Made by a program: the position numbers and the translations under genes
The notes under the pieces: model-generated
What the model saw: only the letters and a program-made list of their open reading frames with translations
Told to the model about the DNA's origin: nothing
Databases searched by the model: none
From: Inquilinus sp. KBS0705
Lineage (GTDB): Bacteria > Bacteroidota > Bacteroidia > Sphingobacteriales > Sphingobacteriaceae
Direction of reading: 5' to 3'
DNA length: 64,000 bases
NCBI GenBank assembly: GCA_005938025.2
Contig: VCCI02000002.1
Span: forward strand, 496,001-560,000
In this document: piece after piece, positions 23,720 through 31,951 of the stretch
Numbering within the stretch: position 1 is the first letter of the stretch
Layout of the letters: every line of letters begins with the position of its first letter

Positions 23720-24946
23720 TTATTTTAAGCCTTTGGTGTAGCAAAGTATGTATTTTTTCACGGTTTTTGATAAGGCTTCGAGGTTTGAATTGTCGCTGGC
23801 CAGCGTAATATCTCTAATTGTGCCGTCTTTCATTAATATGTGTATGTTACCATCGCCTTTGTTATAGGCATTATTGCGTATGGCATCGGTAAACACAAAA
23901 TAGCTGGCATCATCCTCGCTGATGTTGTAGGTTGTCATGGCCTTAGCCGCTAAATCTTTTATCAGTTTTTCATCAGGCTTATCGGCTGTAATATCAACAT
24001 GATAGAGCTTGCGGTTAATAAAGTTGTGGCATAAGGTGGCTAAAACCCTATCGTCGCTATCGGCCCAAACCTTTACTGCTGCCATTACATCGGTATCATC
24101 CAACAGTGCAAATGTTTCTAAATGCAGGGTGTTGGTAATAAAGTCTTCTTTAGATATTATCTTTTCTAAAAAATGGTTGAGCGCGGGGGTAATAGCAAAC
24201 TTAGCACCCTGTAAAGTTAGTTCGCGGCTGCGGTTAAATATTTTGCAAAGCAATTGTTCGCCGGCTATAACGGTTTTATGCAGGTAAACCTGCCAGTACA
24301 TCAGCCTGCGGGCAATCAAAAATTTCTCTATCGAGTAAATACCCTTTTCTTCAACCGTAATGCTGTCATCTTTAACATTCAGCATTTTTATGATGCGGTC
24401 GCTGCTTATTACCCCCTCAGATACACCTGTAAAGTAGCTGTCGCGGTTAAGGTAATCCATACGGTCCATATCCAGCTGGCTGCTTACCAGTTGATGAAGG
24501 AACTTTTTAGGATAGGTGCCCTTAAATATAGCTATAGCCAAAGTAAGTTGCCCGTTAAACTCGTCGTTCAAGCGGTTCATTAATAGTATAGATATATCTT
24601 CGTGGCTCACGCCCTCAACAATGGTATGCTCTAAAGCGTGCGAGAAGGGTCCGTGCCCAATATCGTGCAATAAAATGGCTATCATCAGCCCTTCCTTTTC
24701 TTCGGGGGTAATGGTTTGGCCTTTATTACAAAGCGTTTCTATGGCCATGCCCATTAAATGCATGGCACCCAAAGCATGATGAAAGCGTGTATGAAGCGCG
24801 CCGGGGTACACCAAATGAGTCATGCCCAACTGTTTTATATACCTAAGGCGTTGAAAGTACGGGTGTTCTATCAGGTCAAACACCAGGTCGGTAGGTATGC
24901 TGATGAACCCGTATACGGGGTCGTTTATAATTTTCTTTTTGTTCAA
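23720..24946 (-). CDS. HD superfamily phosphohydrolase
   Basis: 408 residues. The HD metal-binding residues are clear: HTRFHHALGAMHL near 53-65 (first His) and ILLHDIGHGPFSHALEH near 92-108 (the His-Asp pair), with the final Asp in SQLDMDRMDYL near 160. The arrangement is that of the dGTPase/SAMHD1/YwfO group, which acts on (d)NTPs or other phosphates; the exact substrate is unknown. It precedes lpxD on the same strand and is divergent from porX. Confidence 0.87.
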   Translation of the reverse strand: MNKKKIINDPVYGFISIPTDLVFDLIEHPYFQRLRYIKQLGMTHLVYPGALHTRFHHALGAMHLMGMAIETLCNKGQTITPEEKEGLMIAILLHDIGHGPFSHALEHTIVEGVSHEDISILLMNRLNDEFNGQLTLAIAIFKGTYPKKFLHQLVSSQLDMDRMDYLNRDSYFTGVSEGVISSDRIIKMLNVKDDSITVEEKGIYSIEKFLIARRLMYWQVYLHKTVIAGEQLLCKIFNRSRELTLQGAKFAITPALNHFLEKIISKEDFITNTLHLETFALLDDTDVMAAVKVWADSDDRVLATLCHNFINRKLYHVDITADKPDEKLIKDLAAKAMTTYNISEDDASYFVFTDAIRNNAYNKGDGNIHILMKDGTIRDITLASDNSNLEALSKTVKKYILCYTKGLK

Positions 24947-25084
24947 AGTAGCTGTAAAGTATGCAAAAGTGATGAATTATGACAAAACATGTATGGTCTA
25001 ATTGTTAATATATGTTAATCCTTACCTATTTTTACAACAAATACCCGGCTAACAGGTTATAGTTGGTGAAAAATATATAAAATT

Positions 25085-26638
25085 ATGCAGGACACCACCA
25101 TATTATGGGCCGATGACGAAATTGATCTGTTAAAACCGCACATACTTTTTTTGAACGAAAAAGGATATAAAGTAACTACAGTTACCAATGGTAACGACGC
25201 GGTAGATGAATTCAAGAAAGGCTATTTTGACCTGGTTTTTCTGGATGAGAATATGCCAGGATTAACCGGCCTTGAAACGCTGCAGCAAATAAAAAACATT
25301 AATAACGATGTACCTATTGTGCTGATAACCAAAAACGAAGAAGAGTACTTAATGGAGGATGCCATCGGCTCTAAAATTGACGACTACTTAATAAAACCCG
25401 TACACCCAAAGCAGATACTGCTTACTATAAAAAGACTGACCGAAAACAAACGCCTGGTGACAGAAAAGACCACTATGGCCTATCAGCAGGATTTTCGTAA
25501 CCTGGGGATGACGCTTAACGACAACCTAAGCTACCAGGAATGGGTAGATGTTTACAAAAAGCTGATCTATTGGGAGCTGGAGCTGGAAACACTTGAAGAC
25601 GCCGGTATGCACGAGATACTTACCATGCAAAAGGCCGAAGCCAATGTGCAGTTTTGCAAGTTTGTTGAGCGCAATTACCTTGGCTGGATAAAGGACCCCG
25701 AGAATGGGCCAACTACATCTCCTCAGTTATTTAAAAAGAAGGTTTTCCCTAAGCTGGACGGTAAAGGGCCGGTATTTTTTATACTGATAGATAACTTAAG
25801 ATACGATCAGTTCAAGATAATTAACCCTATCATATCTGAATACTTCAGGCTGGAAGATGAAGATACTTATTACAGTATTTTACCTACCGCTACACAATAT
25901 GCGCGTAACTCCATCTTTTCGGGCCTGATGCCATTAGAAATGGAAACCCGCTACCCACAAATGTGGCAAAATGATGAGGATGAGGGCGGCAAAAATTTAT
26001 TCGAGGCCGATTTTATTGCTGATCAACTAAAAAGAACGCTGCGTAAAGATATTAAGCACTCATACCATAAAATTTTAAATATTGATGAAGGCAGGGCGCT
26101 GAATGAGTCGGTTAATAACCTGATGAATAACGAGCTTAACGTAGTGGTATACAACTTTGTTGATATGCTTAGCCACGCCCGTACCGATATGCAAATGATA
26201 CGCGAATTGGCGAGCGACGATGCCGCCTACCGCTCGTTAACGCTATCGTGGTTTGAGCATTCGCCGTTGTTTGATTTGCTTAAGTTTTTGGCATCAAAAC
26301 AGGTTAGGGTGGTAATAACCACCGACCACGGTACCATACGCGTTAAAAACCCCAGCAAAATAATCGGCGACCGTAACACCAACACCAATTTGCGCTATAA
26401 ACAAGGTAAAAACCTTAATTATAATGCAAAAGAGGTGTTTCACATCCGTAACCCGCACGATGCCATGCTGCCTAAGCTGCATGTAAGCTCGAGCTTTGTT
26501 TTTGCCAAGGGCGATAGCTACTTTGTATACCCTAATAACTATAATCACTTTGTTAATTTTTATAACGAAACCTTCCAGCACGGGGGTATATCTTTAGAAG
26601 AAATGATCATCCCGATAGTAACTTACGGGCCTAAATAA
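25085..26638 (+). CDS. porX: PorX, response regulator with PglZ-type phosphatase domain
   Basis: 517 residues. An N-terminal receiver domain (1-120) has the phospho-accepting Asp54 in LVFLDENMPG and the switch Lys in YLIKPVHP. A helical linker follows. Residues about 205-515 form the alkaline-phosphatase-like PglZ domain with metal-site motifs LIDNLRYDQF, TATQYARNS, NFVDMLSHART and TTDHGTIR. In Bacteroidota, PorX with the kinase PorY controls the type IX secretion system. The phosphatase can cleave oligonucleotides. Read from its own promoter, divergent from the HD gene. Confidence 0.93.
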   Translation: MQDTTILWADDEIDLLKPHILFLNEKGYKVTTVTNGNDAVDEFKKGYFDLVFLDENMPGLTGLETLQQIKNINNDVPIVLITKNEEEYLMEDAIGSKIDDYLIKPVHPKQILLTIKRLTENKRLVTEKTTMAYQQDFRNLGMTLNDNLSYQEWVDVYKKLIYWELELETLEDAGMHEILTMQKAEANVQFCKFVERNYLGWIKDPENGPTTSPQLFKKKVFPKLDGKGPVFFILIDNLRYDQFKIINPIISEYFRLEDEDTYYSILPTATQYARNSIFSGLMPLEMETRYPQMWQNDEDEGGKNLFEADFIADQLKRTLRKDIKHSYHKILNIDEGRALNESVNNLMNNELNVVVYNFVDMLSHARTDMQMIRELASDDAAYRSLTLSWFEHSPLFDLLKFLASKQVRVVITTDHGTIRVKNPSKIIGDRNTNTNLRYKQGKNLNYNAKEVFHIRNPHDAMLPKLHVSSSFVFAKGDSYFVYPNNYNHFVNFYNETFQHGGISLEEMIIPIVTYGPK

Positions 26639-26652
26639 TTAATTTTTTTTAG

Positions 26653-26660
26653 TATTTTTG
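26653..26660 (+). promoter_or_regulatory. -7 box of toxin-antitoxin promoter
   Basis: TATTTTTG (a TAnnTTTG match), ending three bases before the antitoxin ATG at 26664. A start site about seven bases downstream would make the message leaderless. Confidence 0.45.
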
Positions 26661-26663
26661 AGT

Positions 26664-26825
26664 ATGGTTGTAGTATTAAAAACCGAAAAAGACGTTATTA
26701 AAATAAAAAAAGCATTGGCAGAGCGTCAAAGTAAAAAGTTTGACGCAAAAAAGTTTTGCGGGCTTTTAAAAACAGATGAAGACGCTTTAGAAATTCAACT
26801 GCGATTAAGAAATGAGTGGAACTGA
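26664..26825 (+). CDS. putative antitoxin of the PIN toxin
   Basis: 53 residues, too short to be listed by many gene finders. It reads MVVVLKTEKDVIKIKKAL, with a basic first half and an acidic tail (KTDEDALEIQLRLRNEW). The stop overlaps the toxin start by 14 bases, the standard antitoxin-before-toxin arrangement. It begins right after a TAnnTTTG box. No known antitoxin family was recognised; the assignment is from order, size and overlap. Confidence 0.7.
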   Translation: MVVVLKTEKDVIKIKKALAERQSKKFDAKKFCGLLKTDEDALEIQLRLRNEWN

Positions 26826-27186
26826 TATCTTCATAGATACCAATATTTGTATTTATTTATTGAATGGAGATGCCAAATTAGCCAAGCTTTTACAAGATCA
26901 AAGTATTCACATTTCATTTATTACCGAAATTGAACTTTTTGCTTATCATGGGCAAAGCGACACTTCTGTAAATATTTTAAAAGCTTTTATAAATTCGGTT
27001 ACATTGATCGATATATCTAATGATATTAAGCAAAAGACAATTGATATAAGGAGAAATTACAAAATGAAGCTGCCAGATAGCATCATTGCAGCATCATCGT
27101 TAACTAAGAAGTTACCATTTGTTACCGCAGATAAGAATTTTAAGAAGATTCCGGATCTCGACTTGGTTTTATACGAATTATCTTAA
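26812..27186 (+). CDS. PIN-domain ribonuclease toxin (VapC-like)
   Basis: 124 residues. The PIN fold's acidic metal-binding residues are visible: Asp in IFIDTNICIYLL near residue 8, Glu in EIELFAYHG near 42, Asp in KLPDSIIAASSL near 88 and Asp in FVTADKNFKKI near 105. Such toxins cut RNA (often tRNA) until held by the antitoxin. It lies between porX and tsaE, and tsaE starts 2 bases after its stop, so expression of the pair may affect tsaE. Confidence 0.88.
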   Translation: MSGTDIFIDTNICIYLLNGDAKLAKLLQDQSIHISFITEIELFAYHGQSDTSVNILKAFINSVTLIDISNDIKQKTIDIRRNYKMKLPDSIIAASSLTKKLPFVTADKNFKKIPDLDLVLYELS

Positions 27187-27187
27187 A

Positions 27188-27604
27188 TTGGACTTACATA
27201 TCTCATCCCTATCCGAACTGCCCGAAGTAGCGTCTCAAATTATAAGCTACGCAGGGGCTAATAAAATATTTTTGTTTTATGGCGATATGGGCGCGGGCAA
27301 AACCACGCTCATTAAGAACCTTTGCGCAGAATTAGGTGTGGTGGATGCTGTTACCAGCCCTACTTTTTCAATTGTAAATGAATACGCCGGGAGTAACGGT
27401 CCAATTTATCATTTTGATTTTTACAGGTTGAAAGATCAGAATGAGGCATTGGATATGGGCTACGAAGAATATTTTTACTCGGACAACTATTGCTTTATAG
27501 AGTGGCCCGAAAAAATTGGAGGCCTTATACCGCAACAGTATACAGGGGTGCGCATACAGGTAACAGGTGACGGAAGCAGACAAATTACCGTTGAAAACAT
27601 TTAG
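27188..27604 (+). CDS. tsaE: tRNA threonylcarbamoyladenosine biosynthesis ATPase TsaE
   Basis: 138 residues from a TTG at 27188; the longer frame from 27119 runs back through the toxin gene and is rejected. The Walker A motif GDMGAGKTTLIKN is near residues 33-45, and TSPTFSIVNEY and the HFDFYRL and EALDMGYEEYF segments are TsaE signatures. It is the ATPase that drives t6A modification of ANN-decoding tRNAs with TsaB and TsaD. An essential gene beginning with TTG, two bases after a toxin gene, suggests coupling or a recent insertion upstream. Confidence 0.9.
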   Translation: MDLHISSLSELPEVASQIISYAGANKIFLFYGDMGAGKTTLIKNLCAELGVVDAVTSPTFSIVNEYAGSNGPIYHFDFYRLKDQNEALDMGYEEYFYSDNYCFIEWPEKIGGLIPQQYTGVRIQVTGDGSRQITVENI

Positions 27605-27655
27605 TCATCAATCCTGTTTTTTTCTTATCTTCATCAGCCGGAAAAATAGAATAAT

Positions 27656-28882
27656 ATGAGTTCAGGGAAATTAAGCGGGTTTTCTGATGTCGCCAAACAG
27701 GCGATGATGCAACCCCAGGAATCGATGCTGGAGGTTAAAAACAAAAAGAACAAACTTTATATTGGTATACCCAAAGAGGTTTCATTCCAGGAAAACCGCA
27801 TCCCGCTTACGCCGCTATCGGTAGCGTTATTGGTAAACAACGGGCACGAAATAGTGCTGGAGAGCAATGCCGGGCAAGCCGCCAATTTTACCGACAATAA
27901 TTATAGTGAGCAAGGCGCGCAAATAGTATACGATACCAAACGCGTTTACGAAGCCGACATCATTATAAAAATAGCACCGCCAACGCTGGAAGAAATTGAA
28001 ATGATGAAGCCGGGGCAACTGCTTATTTCGGCCCTGCAGGTATCTACTTTAAAAGCCGAATGCCTGCATGCCCTTATCAAAAAAAAGATTACAGCCCTTT
28101 GCTTTGAGCATTTAGAAGACGAGGGCGGATCGTTAACCGTAGTACGCGCCATGAGCGAAATTGTAGGCGCTACATCTATACTGATTGCAGCCGAATATCT
28201 AAGTAATATTTTCGAAGGTAAGGGATTAATGCTTGGTGGCATTACCGGTGTACCCCCAACCGAAATTGTAATATTAGGTGCCGGCACTGTTGGCGAATAT
28301 GCTGCCCGTACCGCTATAGCCCTTGGTGCCGAAGTAAAAGTCTTCGACCCGTCGATATATAAGCTACGCAGGCTGCAAAATAATATTGGTACCCGGGTAT
28401 TTACATCGGTAGTGCAGCCTATTGTGCTGGAGAAGGCTATCACCACCTGCGATGTGGCAATAGGTGCCATACGCGCCGAAGATGGCCGCAGCCCCTGCAT
28501 AGTTTCAGAAGCGACGGTTAGCAAAATGAAACCAAACTCGGTTATTATAGATGTAAGTATAGACCAGGGCGGCTGTTTTGAAACATCAGAGGTTACCAAC
28601 CATACCCACCCGGTGTTTCGCAAATACGATGTGATACATTATTGCGTACCAAATATAGCATCGCGCGTGGCGCGCACGGCAACCTATGCGTTAACCAATA
28701 TATTTGCTCCCATTTTGGTAGATATTGGCGAGCAGGGCAGCCTAAAAAATGTAATATGGCAAAAGGCAGGTATACGCAAAGCGGTTTACATTTACCAGGG
28801 GCATATTACCAACAAGCACCTGGGCGAGCGCTTCTCTATCCCATGTAAAGACCTGGACCTGCTAGTTGTATCTAACCACTGA
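27656..28882 (+). CDS. ald: alanine dehydrogenase
   Basis: 408 residues, the long Bacteroidota form with an extra ~35-residue N-terminus. It interconverts alanine and pyruvate plus ammonia with NAD. The substrate-binding start IGIPKEVSFQENRIPLTP and the Rossmann motif VILGAGTVGEYAARTAIALG (about 205-224) followed by the acidic residue in VFDPS identify the family. It ends directly against the stop of the convergent phosphatase gene, with no gap between the two stop codons. Confidence 0.92.
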   Translation: MSSGKLSGFSDVAKQAMMQPQESMLEVKNKKNKLYIGIPKEVSFQENRIPLTPLSVALLVNNGHEIVLESNAGQAANFTDNNYSEQGAQIVYDTKRVYEADIIIKIAPPTLEEIEMMKPGQLLISALQVSTLKAECLHALIKKKITALCFEHLEDEGGSLTVVRAMSEIVGATSILIAAEYLSNIFEGKGLMLGGITGVPPTEIVILGAGTVGEYAARTAIALGAEVKVFDPSIYKLRRLQNNIGTRVFTSVVQPIVLEKAITTCDVAIGAIRAEDGRSPCIVSEATVSKMKPNSVIIDVSIDQGGCFETSEVTNHTHPVFRKYDVIHYCVPNIASRVARTATYALTNIFAPILVDIGEQGSLKNVIWQKAGIRKAVYIYQGHITNKHLGERFSIPCKDLDLLVVSNH

Positions 28883-29473
28883 TCAATAATACGGCCTGGC
28901 ATATTCAGGGTGCACTACCTCCGGCAGGTATTTGTCGGGTATATCATTTAAATGGTGTTTTTGCCCGTAGTTGGTAATTTCCAGCTCCACATCGCCATTC
29001 TCCTGTATGATCACTTTAAAAAGCATATCATAATCCTCATCATCCAGTGTTTCAAAAGGCATTTCGGCACCAAATGCATCTAATAGCGGCATAACGGTGT
29101 TTGAGTGGCCAATAATTAAAACATTATTACCCTTAAAGTTCTTAGTAATGGTAGCGGCAAACTTTTTAAGGTTAGTATCGGGGTATACACGCGGTAAAAG
29201 TTTTGCCTGGTAAGCCAATGGCCTTGCGGTTAAACCTGTGCGTTTATATTTAGTAACATAAATAGCCTTAATGTGGGCACGCTTTAGTTCTTTGGCAAGG
29301 GCTAATGCCCTTTCCTGCCCGGCACTGCTTAAAACAGGGTCGTCGTTATTAGCAGTGCCGGTAACTTTTTCGGCATGGCGAACTATATAAATAATAGTTT
29401 TTTGTGCACGGGCATTAAAATTGCTTGCCAATAAACTAATAAGTAAAAATAATATTAAGGGAGCATGTTTCAT
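28883..29473 (-). CDS. secreted histidine phosphatase family protein
   Basis: 196 residues: signal peptide (1-23) then the histidine-phosphatase (phosphoglycerate mutase-like) fold. The catalytic RH is at 32-33 in IYIVRHAEK, and the second His is in LIIGHSNTVMPLL near 122. These proteins remove phosphates from small molecules or sugars; the substrate is unknown. Periplasmic by its signal. Divergent from the YihY-type gene. Confidence 0.88.
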   Translation of the reverse strand: MKHAPLILFLLISLLASNFNARAQKTIIYIVRHAEKVTGTANNDDPVLSSAGQERALALAKELKRAHIKAIYVTKYKRTGLTARPLAYQAKLLPRVYPDTNLKKFAATITKNFKGNNVLIIGHSNTVMPLLDAFGAEMPFETLDDEDYDMLFKVIIQENGDVELEITNYGQKHHLNDIPDKYLPEVVHPEYARPYY

Positions 29474-29530
29474 AAAGCTATGTTAACCTGTTTTAGAAAT
29501 AAGCACTAACAAATATATCTGATTTTTGAC

Positions 29531-30511
29531 ATGAAATTATTTAGCAAAGAGTATTTAAAGCAATTTTGGAAAGTATTATTAGCCACATTTAGTGGTTTTT
29601 CTAATGATAACGGTCTAAAATTTAGTGCTTCGTTAGCCTATTATACAGTGTTTTCGCTGGCACCTTTGTTGATACTCATCATATCGCTTGCGGGGCTGTT
29701 CTTTGGCCCTGATGCGGCCACTCATCGCCTTTATCCGCAAATAGAACACTATGTAGGCTCTAAAGCGGCTTTGCAGATACAAGAGATGCTACAACAGTTA
29801 GAGTTGTCAGGCAAAACAGGTGTTGCTGTAGTTATTGGTGTGGTTACCCTGCTTATAGGTGCCAGCAGTATATTTATTGAGATGCAGGATTCGTTAAACA
29901 CCATATGGCGTGTAAAGGCAAAGCCAAAACGCGGGTGGGTAAAAATGCTGCAAAACAGGTTTTTATCCTTTTCGCTTATTATCAGCCTCGGCTTTTTATT
30001 GATGGCATCATTAGCTATAAATTTATTAATAAGTGCCTTAAACGACCGCATAAACCACTTTTTACCGGGCCTCACCAAACTGCTTATACAGGGTGTAAAC
30101 CTGGGTATAACGCTGATCGTTATATCAACCTTGTTTGCCATTATATTTAAGTTTTTGCCCGATGTTAAAATTAAATGGAAAGATGTGCGTACCGGGGCAA
30201 TATTTACAGCTATCCTTTTTATGATTGGCCAGTACCTTATTAGTTTATATATTCAGTATACGGCACAGGGCTCTACCTATGGCGCCGCAGGCTCGCTGAT
30301 CGTTATATTGGTTTGGATATACTATACCGCGGCAATTCTATACATTGGTGCCGAGTTTACGCAGGTGTATGCCGAAGCCATAGGCAGCCATATTGAGCCG
30401 GCAGAATATGCTGTAAGCGTAAAGCAAACCGAAATAGAGCGGGTGGTAGACAAACTCCCCCCGCAGAACCCCGAATTAAAGGGCAACCTGAAATGCGACG
30501 AGAATAAATAA
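29531..30511 (+). CDS. YihY/virulence factor BrkB family membrane protein
   Basis: 326 residues with about six membrane segments and the family pattern SASLAYYTVFSLAPLLILI near residues 28-46 and, later, GAAGSLIVILVWIYYTAAIL. The family has no established biochemical role despite an old, mistaken link to RNase BN. The acidic, hydrophilic C-terminus (about 285-326) is cytoplasmic. Confidence 0.9.
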   Translation: MKLFSKEYLKQFWKVLLATFSGFSNDNGLKFSASLAYYTVFSLAPLLILIISLAGLFFGPDAATHRLYPQIEHYVGSKAALQIQEMLQQLELSGKTGVAVVIGVVTLLIGASSIFIEMQDSLNTIWRVKAKPKRGWVKMLQNRFLSFSLIISLGFLLMASLAINLLISALNDRINHFLPGLTKLLIQGVNLGITLIVISTLFAIIFKFLPDVKIKWKDVRTGAIFTAILFMIGQYLISLYIQYTAQGSTYGAAGSLIVILVWIYYTAAILYIGAEFTQVYAEAIGSHIEPAEYAVSVKQTEIERVVDKLPPQNPELKGNLKCDENK

Positions 30512-30626
30512 GGTGCCTATCAACGTATTAGGGGTGATATTTTAATTGCCGGCTACACTGTTAATAGGTGGTTAAATCAGCATTAATTACAAATAATGTT
30601 GTAGATTTAACTACCAATTTAAACAA

Positions 30627-31871
30627 GTGTTAAGCGGCTCCTTTTTAAATATTAAAAACCTTGCTGCATGGCTTTTTACCGTGCTATTGTGCTGTACAAT
30701 TGTTTCGGCAGGGGCTCAAAGTTTTGCCATTGATAGTAACCGGCGAAGCATGACAATACCGTTTAAGGTTGTTCGGAACATGCTAATTATTAAAGTAAAA
30801 ATAAACGAACAAGGCCCGTTTAACTTTATATTAGATACTGGTGTAGGTTTAATGCTGATAACCGACCCCAAACTGGTAGATTCTATTCAAATAAAAAATA
30901 CACGTACTATTAAAATATCCGGCCTGGGCGAAGCCGAAGCTTTTGAAGCGCTGGTTACCCCGCCTATAGATGTGGACATATCAGGAATTAGAAGTGTTGG
31001 GGTATCGGCAGCGGTGTTAAAAAAGGATTACTTTAACCTGTCGGGCTTTGTGGGCTCGCAAATACATGGTTTGTTGGGATATGAGTTTTTTAGCAACCTT
31101 GTGGTAGGTGTTAACTTTAGCGACAGCACCATAACAGTAACCCAACCAAAATACTTTAAAATACCCCGCAGGAGTAATAAGGTGCCTATTACTATCGAAG
31201 ATAAAAAGCCCTATATGGAATCGAATATCGTTTTCCCAGACGGTAAGAAAGTGCTGAATAAATTGATAATTGACCTGGGCGCCGGGCACCCGCTATCTTT
31301 AGAGAACCTGATTCAAAAAAGTGGGTTGCCGCCAAAATATATAGCAGCCAACTTAGGGGTAGCACTCAACGGCCCCATAACCGGTTATATAAGCAGGATG
31401 AACGAGGTGGAGGTAGGCAAATACAAAGTAAAGGGCGTGCTAACATCATTCCCCGATATTGACTACGCCAAGCGCTTGTTTAGCATTAAACGCGATGGTA
31501 ATATTGGCATAGGCTTATTAAAAAGGTTTAATTTAATTTTCGACTACAGCAATAGTGCCTTATATATTAAACCCAACGAAACCTACCGCGAGCCATTTGA
31601 ACATGATATGACCGGGATGGAATACTACTCGGGCGGGCCTGAACTTAGCCACCTTTTTATCAGCAGGGTTGAGCCGGGGTCGCCGGCAGATATTGCGGGA
31701 CTGGAGAAAGATGACGAGATAGTTTCGATAAACTTTAAACCGGTTTCAAAAATGAGTATCGAAGAGGTTGATAACTTCTTTAAATCGCGTAGCGAGCGTA
31801 GTCTGCTAATCGATATTTTTCATGATAAAAAATACGACCGGGTTATTATAACGTTAAAGCGCCGAATATAA
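30627..31871 (+). CDS. secreted retropepsin-like aspartyl protease with PDZ domain
   Basis: 414 residues from a GTG. The N-terminal hydrophobic segment (about 12-30, ending SAGAQ) is a signal peptide. The aspartyl protease motif FILDTGVG has Asp70-Thr-Gly. A second half-site in the chain, LIIDLGAGHP near 216, has Leu where Thr or Ser normally stands, so it may be inactive or a structural copy. A PDZ domain covers about 325-410 (VEPGSPADIAGLEKDDEIVS). The substrate is unknown. Confidence 0.85.
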   Translation: MLSGSFLNIKNLAAWLFTVLLCCTIVSAGAQSFAIDSNRRSMTIPFKVVRNMLIIKVKINEQGPFNFILDTGVGLMLITDPKLVDSIQIKNTRTIKISGLGEAEAFEALVTPPIDVDISGIRSVGVSAAVLKKDYFNLSGFVGSQIHGLLGYEFFSNLVVGVNFSDSTITVTQPKYFKIPRRSNKVPITIEDKKPYMESNIVFPDGKKVLNKLIIDLGAGHPLSLENLIQKSGLPPKYIAANLGVALNGPITGYISRMNEVEVGKYKVKGVLTSFPDIDYAKRLFSIKRDGNIGIGLLKRFNLIFDYSNSALYIKPNETYREPFEHDMTGMEYYSGGPELSHLFISRVEPGSPADIAGLEKDDEIVSINFKPVSKMSIEEVDNFFKSRSERSLLIDIFHDKKYDRVIITLKRRI

Positions 31872-31951
31872 CTGTAACAAAACTATTGCAGTTGGTTTTA
31901 TCGCTGTAAAATCGATATTTTTAGCCTTTACTAATAATTTAAACTTTTACA

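Noticed and set aside
27119..27187. Longer TsaE starting inside the toxin gene
   Set aside because: The extra residues are a shadow of the toxin reading frame and are unlike the family start.
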